From Paenibacillus sp. YN15 (GTDB taxonomy: Bacteria > Bacillota > Bacilli > Paenibacillales > NBRC-103111), in NCBI RefSeq assembly GCF_003285005.1, contig NZ_QMFA01000051.1, positions 1-49,406 of the forward strand: DNA of 49,406 nucleotides, in the 5' to 3' direction. The translations under genes were made by a program, and so were the position numbers. The notes beneath the pieces are model-generated. The model was not told the origin of the DNA. It was given only the letters and a program-made list of their open reading frames with translations, and searched no databases. This document shows, in pieces, positions 35,201 to 43,177 of the stretch (position 1 is the first letter of the stretch; each line of letters begins with the position of its first letter).

Positions 35201-38200
35201 TTATTACGAAGGAAGCGACGGCACCGTGGTCAAGGACCGGATATTGGCTCATATCCGTCATATGCTGGTTCCTAACAGCGGCCGTGAGCCCGGCGCATCC
35301 GGCTCTCTGGATACCGCCGGCACCGCCATGGCGATTCAGGCCTTCGATGTGGCCTCCACCATTCCGGCTGTCTGGAACGAGCTGACAGAAGCGGAGAAGC
35401 ATAAGATTACCCTGATTATGCAGGCTCATCTGGTGGCTGCACATTGGGGACATGATGACGAGAACAATTACAATACGGGAATTAACCAGGGAGGCAATTT
35501 CAATAAAGGCTGGAATCCCAACTTCATTGAGGGAGCCATCGGCATTGCGTTGGCGACGGCACGTTACCTGGGCGGAGCCGAAGCGTCGAATGCTTTCCTG
35601 AGAAACTTCAATTACAACGATTTTATGAGTCAGCTTCAGGCGGCAGGCCTGTCCAGCATCGCCTGGACCTTCAATGCCACCGGCAGAATTGGGCTGGAGG
35701 CTTCGATCAAGAATGCGTCGGGCCAGTTCAACGGCTTTACGTTTAAAGGCTACACGCTGGATCAGCCGTTCGAATGGGTGAAGGCGCGGGCGCTGATTAT
35801 GTACAATAAGCCGGTCAAGGCGGAGGTGTACGACGGCGGCACCCGGCGGGGATATATCGCCAATAATCCCGAAGGGCTGCCCAATATCGGGGTTATGGGC
35901 ATGGCACAGGAATTTGACTCCATTGACGGGAACAGCCTGCGCACCGATCTGGGCTATGCGGCAGACGGGTGGAACAACAGTCTGATTAGTTTGTTGACCG
36001 CCTACTATTACGGCACGACGGGGCCGGCCGCCGACATGGAGTTGATTGAAACCCGGTACAGGATCGGCAGCACTGATCTTATTTACAAGGCAGCCAACGG
36101 GTATTACGGCTATGCCAAGGGCAGTGCTTTACCGCTCCGCAATGAGGTAACGATAGACGCCAACATGGGGTATTACTGGCTGAAGGACCTGTGGGAGAAT
36201 GTGGTCAGCCAGCCGGAGCTTGTGCCGCAGCGGGATACGACGCCTCCGACGGCGCCGGGCAATGTGACGGGCCAACTGGCCGGTGAGAGCATCCGGCTGG
36301 ACTGGGAAGCCTCCACGGATAACAACCGGGTGGCCGGTTACCGGATTTATCTGAATGGTCAGGAGATCGCGCAAACACGCACCGCCATTCCGCAATATGT
36401 GGCGCAGGGGCCGTTTGCGGCCGCTGATGCTTACACGGTCAAAGCCTATGATGCTGTCGGCAATGTATCCGCCGCAAGCGAAGCGGCAGTTATTGACGGA
36501 GAGCCGGTGGTTGTCAACACCCCGCCGGTATGGCCGGCAGGAAGCGCTCTGACCGCCGCGTCCACTACGCAGACCGGAACAGTGCTAAGCTGGACCGCCG
36601 CCATGGACGATGCAGAAGTGACGGCTTACAAGCTGTATAAGGACGGTGTGCTGCTGGATACGGTGACGGGAGCAGTAGGCAGCTATACCGTTGCCGGTCT
36701 TGCCGCAGGGACGACGTATACCTTCAAGGTAGAGGCAGGAGACGCCAGCGGTCAATGGACATCCGACGGACCGCAGGCTCAGGCTACGACGCTGCGGCCA
36801 CAGGGCGGCGGCAGCGATGGGGGAACTGCGCCTCCACCGGCCAAGCCCAAGGCAGTAGCGGCATCCGGCGAGGCAAGCATCGAATTGGAGGTTGCTGTCG
36901 ACAAGAACAAAGGGACGGCAGCCGCCAAGCTGGAAGCCAAGACCCTGGAGCAGTTCCTTAAAAACCATGCCGGGAGCAGTCAGTTGAACATATCCATGCC
37001 GCTTCTGGAAGAGGTAAGCTCCTATGTGCTGCAAATGCCGGATCTCCGTTTGAAGGAGGGGGACAGCGGTTATGGGCTGCTGCTTGACACGCCTTACGGC
37101 TCGGTGGTCTTGACCAATTCGCTGCTCCGGGAGCTGGCGGGTGCGGGAGGACAACAGGCTGATATTGCAGTCGCAGTAAGCCAGGGAGACAAATCAGGAC
37201 TTGCGCCGGATGTTCGGAAGGCCTTGGGAGACCGCCCGCTGATTCAAGTGGGCATAAGTGCAAACGGCAAAAGTGTGAAAGTCGGCGGGGAAGCAGGAGT
37301 TGTTGTTGCTATTCCGTACAACCCGACTAAGGAGGAGCTGGCCAGGCACGAGCATCTTGTCATCTGGGCTATCAATGAGTCCGGCGCCGTCCAGCCCGTA
37401 CCCAGCGGGAAATATGATCCCGCCGCAGGAGCCGTGACGTTTACAGCCGCCGGCTTTAGCCAGTATGGCATTGCTTTCGTGGAGAAGACCTTCAAGGATA
37501 TGGCGGAGGCGGAGTGGTCTCGAAGGGCAGTGGAGGTGCTGGCCTCCAGGGGCATTATCAACGGCACGGTGACGATCTCCGGCGGGGCAAAAATCAAGAA
37601 CGTGCGGGGCGTAGCCTTCGCCGGTCTGGTTGCCGACCAGATCAAGCTGGAGGGCTGCGACCGTTCGGCTCTGGCCTGGACCAAGGTCACCCACTGGCTG
37701 GCGGGATATGGTCTGGCAGGCCAAACCACCTCCCTGATGGAATTCAGCGAGGTGGTCATGCCGAATTCGCTGGTATTGGACGGGGACGCTTCCGACTTCT
37801 ATTCGGTGGCCTCCGGCCCCATAGAGGGATGGCGCTTCGACGGCATCTATATTGCGCCTCATTTCTATAATGCGGCCAGCACTCCCAAGCCCCACACAGA
37901 TTCGCTGCAGTTTGCCGGTTCGGCGGCTTACTCCAATATGACCTTCCGCGACGCGGCCCTCTTCGCCAGCAACAACTGCGCTATTCAGGTAGGAAGTCTG
38001 AACGGGCTAACCCTGGATCACAGCTATATTGCGGCGGGAAGCGCAGCCAGAAGCCGCTATCCCTTTCTCTCAGGAGGAGCCACGGACGGCGGCACAGCAG
38101 CCTTCAACGGAAGCGGAAGCAGTTTTATCGCCATTGATTCGGTGATCATCGGCGCATTGGGTTCGTCCTCCTGGGCGTCCGTAACCAATACACGGATCAA

Positions 38201-38324
38201 CTATCAGGCTACCCAAACGCCGGCAACCGGGTCGTGGACGGTAGACCTTACTCTCTCCGCCACCAATCCGCCCATGCCGCCTATGCCGGATGATGCGTAT
38301 TTGAATTCAATATGGGGGGAATAA
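32205..38324 (+). CDS. Giant secreted multidomain protein, probable polysaccharide-active enzyme
   Basis: A 2039-residue exported protein. The start at ATG 32205 follows GGAGGG; the signal peptide ends near GYA (28). In order, approximately: DNRLRE/CBM96-like domain 53-236, bacterial Ig-like 243-317, second DNRLRE domain 319-482, second Ig-like 488-562, FN3 568-658, LamG/concanavalin-like 668-852, FN3 859-945, a 390-residue helical domain 950-1338 that may be an alpha/alpha toroid lyase or hydrolase, two FN3 domains 1346-1532, and a stalk 1553-1758. An incomplete SLH motif follows at 1763-1788 (FKDMAEAEWS..GIINGT). The last 250 residues look like a parallel beta-helix (repeated short strands, many Asn/Gly/Ser). 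The catalytic activity is not identified; the domain set fits degradation of a plant or microbial polysaccharide outside the cell. A cre-like site lies near its start. Confidence 0.85.
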   Translation: MKRRISSMLVWIMLLGMVLPVFASTGYANEGGVGQTIVESVYQNVYNAEKQVKLHPVADAHIHRNSPDTNFGTSELLTIRWQNSSASADTRNAYLKFDLAGLDRLEDHTILGAKVRLYMYDTTVPPYMVVRRVGSEWTDTSLTWAGIISEGNNAPADGNANASAPDSIRVNVDLTKTISQGQVGKWIEFDLKPQYIKDFNEGKHIFAIELTEHSTAAGIVNFSSREGEFPPELILDVEGPELAAVSITSPPAKTTYSVGESLDLAGLAVNGHYADGVSLPLTNYAISGFDSSVAVGDQIITVTAEGKTASFPVRIVAVKDTRLTAIADSFIQQGSPTGNWGSGNYMTLKKDDYSTTNRKIYLKYDLSGINVTEPEAVIKAVVLLHRSNGGQGGVGIHSVSDSTWKESELSWSNAPEYSGAPLSIAAVGEENKYYEFDVTDYVKTQLSADFLSFAFVGQNHNVTINFDSREVSEKEPVLVLTAAEPKLDSIEIVSPPSQTLYYVGQELDLTGLIVKGNYENGTSLVLTDYTVSGFDSSAATPAQTITVQAAGKTAAFTVEIQSSSGVNPPVWPAGSGLAASPTSKTKTFLSWTPAKDNGKITGYRLWSGDELVAALDGETLSYAVRGLTPETHYTFRVEAGDNEGNWTGGPEVSVYTLLVSPTLPQVISIESGQFNMDDWTVKINTPSAPGQSGPAVWEIVDGNLKLTTYSGNGSPPLRNVIVHETPFIGDFTWTGKVSVTPRGDWDDLAVVFNYVDEANYNFVSLNKSNDDNTHGIFSVANNSLMQLADFELGIMTSGAVHDLRIDRTGSLIQVYLDGDVIGQASEGRYTTGRFGYGSANDRVTLSEMKVYGRELIDIAPPSPPGQLAAWAQSSTAIRLAWEASTDDSGVKAYSIYRDGALLAVTNLTSYVDENLLPLTAYSYYVVAHDVADKDSEPSAIVNVTTLERDPYLFPFSHSSIDAALKEPLLQFTLGTEWAWYSKRSGAALMHLMTAALYDAYYEGSDGTVVKDRILAHIRHMLVPNSGREPGASGSLDTAGTAMAIQAFDVASTIPAVWNELTEAEKHKITLIMQAHLVAAHWGHDDENNYNTGINQGGNFNKGWNPNFIEGAIGIALATARYLGGAEASNAFLRNFNYNDFMSQLQAAGLSSIAWTFNATGRIGLEASIKNASGQFNGFTFKGYTLDQPFEWVKARALIMYNKPVKAEVYDGGTRRGYIANNPEGLPNIGVMGMAQEFDSIDGNSLRTDLGYAADGWNNSLISLLTAYYYGTTGPAADMELIETRYRIGSTDLIYKAANGYYGYAKGSALPLRNEVTIDANMGYYWLKDLWENVVSQPELVPQRDTTPPTAPGNVTGQLAGESIRLDWEASTDNNRVAGYRIYLNGQEIAQTRTAIPQYVAQGPFAAADAYTVKAYDAVGNVSAASEAAVIDGEPVVVNTPPVWPAGSALTAASTTQTGTVLSWTAAMDDAEVTAYKLYKDGVLLDTVTGAVGSYTVAGLAAGTTYTFKVEAGDASGQWTSDGPQAQATTLRPQGGGSDGGTAPPPAKPKAVAASGEASIELEVAVDKNKGTAAAKLEAKTLEQFLKNHAGSSQLNISMPLLEEVSSYVLQMPDLRLKEGDSGYGLLLDTPYGSVVLTNSLLRELAGAGGQQADIAVAVSQGDKSGLAPDVRKALGDRPLIQVGISANGKSVKVGGEAGVVVAIPYNPTKEELARHEHLVIWAINESGAVQPVPSGKYDPAAGAVTFTAAGFSQYGIAFVEKTFKDMAEAEWSRRAVEVLASRGIINGTVTISGGAKIKNVRGVAFAGLVADQIKLEGCDRSALAWTKVTHWLAGYGLAGQTTSLMEFSEVVMPNSLVLDGDASDFYSVASGPIEGWRFDGIYIAPHFYNAASTPKPHTDSLQFAGSAAYSNMTFRDAALFASNNCAIQVGSLNGLTLDHSYIAAGSAARSRYPFLSGGATDGGTAAFNGSGSSFIAIDSVIIGALGSSSWASVTNTRINYQATQTPATGSWTVDLTLSATNPPMPPMPDDAYLNSIWGE
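32318..32331 (+). promoter_or_regulatory. cre-like site inside the 5' end of the giant secreted-protein gene
   Basis: TGAAAGCGTTTACC matches TGWNANCGNTNWCA except for the last base. Intragenic cre sites near a start codon can act as roadblocks. A chance match is possible. Confidence 0.35.
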
Positions 38325-38331
38325 GCAGGCA

Positions 38332-38493
38332 ATGAAGGATCTTCAGCGGGAAGTGGAAGAGATTCTGAAATCGGCAGTGGAGGAAGGGCGGGAGCTGTTG
38401 GCGATGCCCGCCTGGATGTGGCCTCCCCATGAGCTGATGAACCAGCCTCTGCTCCACCGCTCCTGCATGCCGGCCGGCAGCGGCATAATTTGA
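38332..38493 (+). CDS. Small ORF after the giant gene, unrecognised
   Basis: ATG 38332 begins 7 nt after the giant gene's stop and encodes 53 residues (MKDLQREVEEILKSAVEEGR then LLAMPAWMWPPHELMNQPLL). The ribosome binding site is weak (AGCAGG). The N-terminal half is helical and acidic; the end is Trp/Pro rich. I do not recognise it; it may be the start of a truncated gene. Confidence 0.3.
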   Translation: MKDLQREVEEILKSAVEEGRELLAMPAWMWPPHELMNQPLLHRSCMPAGSGII

Positions 38494-38523
38494 CGGGGCG
38501 GCAGAAGCTGCGGGCACGAAAAA

Positions 38524-38552
38524 GAAAGCCGTCACCCGGTGTGGCGGCTTTC
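38524..38552 (-). terminator. Terminator of the minus-strand sugar-acid operon
   Basis: GAAAGCCGTCAC and GTGGCGGCTTTC pair with one wobble around a 5-nt loop. On the minus strand the stem is followed by TTTCTTTTT. It lies 25 nt beyond the GH10 stop and could also end plus-strand transcription of the giant gene. Confidence 0.8.
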
Positions 38553-38576
38553 CCTGTTGGAGCCTTGCTTTAAGCG

Positions 38577-39902
38577 TTACAGGACAAAAGAGAATTCATC
38601 GAAGCCGGATTTGCTCAAATGCAGATCGCGGACGACCTCCTGGCCGTTGCGGAGAACCCGGATCTCATAATGGCCGAAAAAGGCTTTGAAATACAGATGG
38701 TCCTCTTCTGTGCTCAGGTCCAGATTGGTCCTCCATTCCTTATTGATCAACTCATCCAGCGCTTGGAAGGAGGGTTTTGCGGAAAAATCGCTTCTGATTA
38801 ATCCGCTTCTGTACTGGTCCTCCGCCCAGCCTCCGCCGCCTGCTATGGCGCAATTGTCGCCCAAATTCCAGTAGACAATGGACTCCATGCCCGGATGGCT
38901 GAACCAAATTCGGTACAGATTCCTCAGTGCCTCCGCCTGAACCCCGTCATCGTAGCCCGGCACCGTAATTTCCGAAACGGAGAGAGGGCGTCCCAATTTG
39001 GCGTAACAGTCCATCACCTTGTACAGGTGCTTGGGATTGTATTCATGCTCCGCCAGCGCCGCCATTTCCTCCGGCTTGTTGAAATTGTGATATTGCAGGC
39101 CGATAATATCCACTTTTCTGCCTTTTCTGATCAGATTTTCAGCCAGCAAATAAAAATGGGACACTTCCTTCTTAAATCCGGCCCCCCAAGGGGCGGTGGT
39201 TTCATTCAATACCAGACGACTCTTCCTGAAGCAATGCTCCGTTTCCCGCCAGATCCAGTCGACATATTCACCGCTCAGCGGTTTAAAATTCCGGTAGTGG
39301 GTATCCTGAAGCCGGGGCTCATAGTCGAGCATGGGGACAGAGGTTACCTCATTGACACAGTCGAAGGTTTTGATCACGCCGTCATACCGCTGGGCGATGG
39401 CCCGGATTCTGTCGATCAGACAGGGCTTCAGCTCCTCATAATCATTCGGCAGCCAATCCGGCAGCATAACCTGCCAGAAGACGGGATGTCCTTTCACTTC
39501 AATCTGGTTCTCCCGGCAGAACTCCAAAACAAGCTCCGGCGGGATGCGCCTGTCAATGAAGGAGCTGTTTTTCTCAAACCTCATACGACCCTGCTCCGGC
39601 TCGAAGGCGTCCCAGTAGAAGGGGGCTGTGGCAAGATTAAACAGCTTTTTGAACCGCTCCTCATAGAGCAGGTTTTCTTCCTGGGAGGGGAAGCATTTCA
39701 GCTTGAAAATATTGCAGCCAAACTTGAAATCATGGGTTTTCTGCCGGATGGATACCTGTGCCCCTTTCACCGGCGCTCCCTTCTCATCGGTCAGATTGAT
39801 CTTGAAATATCCTTTCCGGTGGGATTCGATCCCGTGGTATATCCGGTCCTCCATAAGCTCCTTCTGTTCCCTGAACTGCCTGAGAATAGCATCCTTGTTC
39901 AC
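38577..39902 (-). CDS. Cytoplasmic glycoside hydrolase family 10 (xylanase-like) protein
   Basis: A 441-residue GH10-type TIM-barrel enzyme. The acid/base is E185 in FDCVNEVTS and the nucleophile is E311 in LSVSEITVPG. Other family residues are in VKGHPVFWQVMLPDW. A short beta-sandwich-like stretch (30-60) precedes the barrel. There is no signal peptide, so it would act on imported oligosaccharides, and not on polymer. Start GTG 39902 has AGAGGCGGG upstream. It is the last gene of a four-gene operon with an RraA-like protein, an SDR and an enolase-superfamily dehydratase. The exact substrate may differ from xylan. Confidence 0.85.
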   Translation of the reverse strand: MNKDAILRQFREQKELMEDRIYHGIESHRKGYFKINLTDEKGAPVKGAQVSIRQKTHDFKFGCNIFKLKCFPSQEENLLYEERFKKLFNLATAPFYWDAFEPEQGRMRFEKNSSFIDRRIPPELVLEFCRENQIEVKGHPVFWQVMLPDWLPNDYEELKPCLIDRIRAIAQRYDGVIKTFDCVNEVTSVPMLDYEPRLQDTHYRNFKPLSGEYVDWIWRETEHCFRKSRLVLNETTAPWGAGFKKEVSHFYLLAENLIRKGRKVDIIGLQYHNFNKPEEMAALAEHEYNPKHLYKVMDCYAKLGRPLSVSEITVPGYDDGVQAEALRNLYRIWFSHPGMESIVYWNLGDNCAIAGGGGWAEDQYRSGLIRSDFSAKPSFQALDELINKEWRTNLDLSTEEDHLYFKAFFGHYEIRVLRNGQEVVRDLHLSKSGFDEFSFVL

Positions 39903-39978
39903 CGTAACCCGCCTCTTTTCGCCTTATATAGTGTAATCCGGCATTTCCACCCTCCGCCCCGGTCCAGGCCACCCCCGG

Positions 39979-40881
39979 CTACAGGGCGGTTTGGGTATCG
40001 TCGGCGTCCCCGCTGTTTGCCAGCTTGTATTCCTCGGACCAGTCCAGGCTGCGGTATTCCGCGCCCCGGGGATCTTCCTGAATAAAGCGGAGCAGCTTAT
40101 CCAGCATATCCGTTGTCCAGATATTGCGGTCGATTTGAGCTGTGGTGAAGACATTCTGCGAGATCATCTCAAAGCCGAAGATGTCCTTTACATGGGTTTT
40201 GGCCGCACCGTCCACCACCTCTGCAACCAGGTGGCTGGGGATAAACAATACGCCGCCTCCAGCCCCGAACACCACATCGCCGGGCAGACAAACGGCATTG
40301 CCGATCCGGGCGGGCGTATTGAAGCCGGTCATGATAAAATCCCGGATGGGGGTGGGATCGATTCCCCGGTAATACACCTGGACGCCCTCCACCTGCTCCA
40401 TCTGCTCCACATCCCGGATGCCGCCCCAGATGACGCCGCCGCCGGTTTTGGTCCGGGTGGCAATGGCAGTGGTCAGATTTCCGCCAAGAAAGGTGCCCTT
40501 GTAAATCTTATCATACATATCCGCCACCACCACATCGCCCTCAACAAGCGTGTCGATGACCCACTGGTTGTAGTTGCCGTTTCTTCCTTCCGCCCTGCCC
40601 GCCGCCAGCGCTGTTTCGTGAAGATCGGGACGGGTTGGGCAAAAGGTGCAGGTTACCGCTCGTCCAATCAGCTTTCGCCCGTCGTTGTGCAGGGTTTTCA
40701 GCCTGCCCTCAAACTGGTTTTCGTAGCCCTTGGTAAAGATGGGCTTCCATACCTCCTCCAGGGTCATGCTCCGCAGCGCATCCAGATAATGCTGGGCCAC
40801 ATATGGCCTCCCGTCCTCCAGCCGCGGCCCCTTCCATTGCCCGGTTATGGACATAATCTCTTCTTTCGCATTAAATCGCAT
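39979..40881 (-). CDS. RraA/HMG-aldolase-like protein
   Basis: A 300-residue member of the RraA family (demethylmenaquinone methyltransferase-like fold), which includes 4-hydroxy-4-methyl-2-oxoglutarate and oxaloacetate-type aldolases/decarboxylases. The signature GGGVIWGGIRDVEQMEQ and the phosphate/oxyacid loop LGGNLTTAIATRTK are visible. It is longer than typical RraA (about 160-230), with an N-terminal extension (GQWKGPRLEDGRPYV) and a C-terminal helix region. The AGAGGGG site supports ATG 40881. In this operon it could cleave a 2-keto-sugar acid made by the dehydratase; that role is inferred. Confidence 0.8.
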   Translation of the reverse strand: MRFNAKEEIMSITGQWKGPRLEDGRPYVAQHYLDALRSMTLEEVWKPIFTKGYENQFEGRLKTLHNDGRKLIGRAVTCTFCPTRPDLHETALAAGRAEGRNGNYNQWVIDTLVEGDVVVADMYDKIYKGTFLGGNLTTAIATRTKTGGGVIWGGIRDVEQMEQVEGVQVYYRGIDPTPIRDFIMTGFNTPARIGNAVCLPGDVVFGAGGGVLFIPSHLVAEVVDGAAKTHVKDIFGFEMISQNVFTTAQIDRNIWTTDMLDKLLRFIQEDPRGAEYRSLDWSEEYKLANSGDADDTQTAL

Positions 40882-40895
40882 GGGCCAACCCCTCT

Positions 40896-41624
40896 CTACA
40901 AGTGCATTCCGCCGTCTGCCAAAAGCTCAATTCCCGTAATATATCTTCCTTCCTCTGAGCACAGCAATAGCGCTGCGCCGGCGCAATCCTCCGCTGTTCC
41001 AATCCGCCGGGCCGGTATGCCGTTCAACAGCTGCTCCACGTAGGCCCCGTTCTGAAGCGCCTCCTCGTTGCGCGGCGTGGCGATGACGCCGGGAGAAAGG
41101 CAGTTTACCGTTATGCCGCGGGAGGCCAGCTGTTTGGCCAGATTTTTGACAATGCTCATCTGCGCCTCCTTGGTTGCGGCATACATCAGCATCCGGGGAT
41201 GCGGACGGTGCTGCTGCACACTGCCGATGACCAGAATCCGTCCCCAGCCCTGCTTGGACATGTACGGCTCGTAGGCGCGGATCAAGTCCAGGGAGGCCTT
41301 CAGATTTACCTGGATTTGGGCGTCGAACTCTTCATCGGTGATTTCATTCCATGGCCGCCGGAATTGGACGCTGGCATTCAGCACGAGAATGTCTACATCT
41401 CCCGTCTGGCCGTGCAGCCTGGCGGCGCTGTCCGCTTCCGCAAGATTGGCAATGGCGCAGGACGCCCCGGGGATATCCGCCGCCGCTTGCTTGCATTTGT
41501 TCAGGTCTCCGGCCCCGTGGACAATGACGCGGGCTCCTTGCCCGGCGAGGGCGGCGGCAATCGCCTTGCCGATCCCCTGGGTAGAGCCTGTCACCAAGGC
41601 GGTCTTGCCTGTCAGGTTAAACAT
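40896..41624 (-). CDS. Short-chain dehydrogenase/reductase
   Basis: A 242-residue Rossmann-fold oxidoreductase. It has the cofactor loop TGSTQGIG, LNAS in place of NNAG, the catalytic serine in VIGSVQQ, and the YxxxK motif in MYAATKEAQ, followed by SPGVIATPRN. The start is taken at MFNLTGKTALVTG (41624), where GGAG lies 8 nt upstream; starts at 41630 and 41639 are possible and would touch or overlap the upstream gene's stop. It probably oxidises a sugar or reduces a keto acid in the same pathway as its neighbours. Confidence 0.87.
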   Translation of the reverse strand: MFNLTGKTALVTGSTQGIGKAIAAALAGQGARVIVHGAGDLNKCKQAAADIPGASCAIANLAEADSAARLHGQTGDVDILVLNASVQFRRPWNEITDEEFDAQIQVNLKASLDLIRAYEPYMSKQGWGRILVIGSVQQHRPHPRMLMYAATKEAQMSIVKNLAKQLASRGITVNCLSPGVIATPRNEEALQNGAYVEQLLNGIPARRIGTAEDCAGAALLLCSEEGRYITGIELLADGGMHL

Positions 41625-41629
41625 TTTCA

Positions 41630-43003
41630 TCAGCTCCATGTTCTGTCATTAGCCCATTCCTGATCCCATTGGGTTGTCGGCTCCCATTGGCCGGGATAGC
41701 GGCTGTGCATATGCCGGGCGATCAATTCCTCGTTGAGGCTTTCAATGCCCAGGCCCGGAGCGTCCGGAACCTGGATGAAGCCGTCCACAATCAGCGGATT
41801 GGCGATGCCCACCGCCAGATCATTCCACCACGGCACCTCCGTGGAGTGGAATTCCACCGCCAGAATATTCTGGACAGCCGCTGCGCAATGAACAGCCGCC
41901 ATGCAGGCGATGGGGCTTTCCGCCATATGAATGGCCATGGCCACACCATATTTATCGCACATGTCGCCCAGCTTCTTCATTTCCATGGCGCCGCCGATGG
42001 TCAGAATGTCCGGATGCACCACCTGCACGCCGCCGCAGGCCATCAGCTCCTCGAAGCTGCTGTGCAAATAAATATCCTCTCCCGTACATACGGGAATCGT
42101 TGTCGCAGAGGCAAGCTTGGCATAATGGCGGGTATATTGCCACGGAGCCACATCCTCCATCCAGGCGATATTGTATTTCTCGGCCCGCTTGGCAAAACGG
42201 ATGCAGTCCTCAATGCTCACATGGCCAAAGTGGTCGATGGCCAGCGGGATTTCATACCCGATGACCTCCCGGACCTCCTTCAGGTACTGCTCCAGGTAGT
42301 CCAGCCCTTTTTCGGTGATATGAATGCCGGTGGCATGATGGGGGATGGTGAATACCTCGTAGTTTTTGCCCATCATCATGTCGAAATCGACGGAGCCTTT
42401 TTGATGGCTGACGGCCTTGGCCGAATAGGTTTTGATATCCTCCAGCATACCGGCCGGAGCATTCAGACAGCCGGGTTCGTCCAGAAGCAATTCGATGCCC
42501 AAATCCATCTTCAGAAAGGTAAAGCCTTGCTCCATCCTCTTTTTCAGCATGTTGCCCATAACGGTTCCGGTGTGTTTGCCGTCCACGTCCGTATCGCAAT
42601 ACACCCGCACCAGGTCCCGGAACTTTCCCCCCAGGAGCTGGTAGAGCGGAACGCCGTATGCTTTGCCCACCAAGTCCCATAGGGCGATCTCGATTCCGGA
42701 CACACCGCCGCCCTGGCGGGAATGGCCGCCGAATTGGCGAATCCGGCGAAACAATTTGTCCACGTTCAGCGGGTTCTCTCCCACCAGCCGGCTTTTCAGC
42801 ATCAGCGCGTAGGTGGCGCTGGACGCATCCCGCACCTCGCCCAATCCCACCAGCCCCTGGTTGGTGTAAATCTTGATCAGCGGACAATGCTTCGGCGCGC
42901 CGTCAATATGGGCAACCCGGATATCGGTAATTTTCAGCTGGGAAGGGGCGGAGCAGGTGTTGACCCGGCCTGAAGCCGCCTCAAACATATTATTCTCGGT
43001 CAT
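41630..43003 (-). CDS. Enolase-superfamily sugar-acid dehydratase (mandelate racemase type)
   Basis: A 457-residue enzyme of the mandelate racemase/muconate lactonising group. The metal ligands appear as D257 (AIDHFG), E283 (WMEDV) and E309 (TGEDI); K165 (LKMD) and H359 (AIHM) are acid/base candidates. The capping domain (residues 22-130) is present (GLVGLGEVRD, GGVSGIEIALWDLVGKAYGV). An insert at about 171-245 lengthens the barrel compared with D-galactonate-type dehydratases. Such enzymes dehydrate aldonic or uronic acids to 2-keto-3-deoxy acids. AAGGAGG precedes ATG 43003. First gene of the minus-strand operon, divergent from an AraC regulator. Confidence 0.88.
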   Translation of the reverse strand: MTENNMFEAASGRVNTCSAPSQLKITDIRVAHIDGAPKHCPLIKIYTNQGLVGLGEVRDASSATYALMLKSRLVGENPLNVDKLFRRIRQFGGHSRQGGGVSGIEIALWDLVGKAYGVPLYQLLGGKFRDLVRVYCDTDVDGKHTGTVMGNMLKKRMEQGFTFLKMDLGIELLLDEPGCLNAPAGMLEDIKTYSAKAVSHQKGSVDFDMMMGKNYEVFTIPHHATGIHITEKGLDYLEQYLKEVREVIGYEIPLAIDHFGHVSIEDCIRFAKRAEKYNIAWMEDVAPWQYTRHYAKLASATTIPVCTGEDIYLHSSFEELMACGGVQVVHPDILTIGGAMEMKKLGDMCDKYGVAMAIHMAESPIACMAAVHCAAAVQNILAVEFHSTEVPWWNDLAVGIANPLIVDGFIQVPDAPGLGIESLNEELIARHMHSRYPGQWEPTTQWDQEWANDRTWS

Positions 43004-43177
43004 AAATTCCTCCTTGCGGCTTCTGCAGCGGAAGCAAATTGTTGGGGCTGCAAATTATCGGCTGTTCAAGCCGCATCTGCATTTGGTACACTTAAACTGT
43101 ACTTCCGAACACCGGATTGCGTCATCAAGTATGTTGCTTGTTTTGTCAAAAATATTATGATTCTGCAGGTGATAGCG

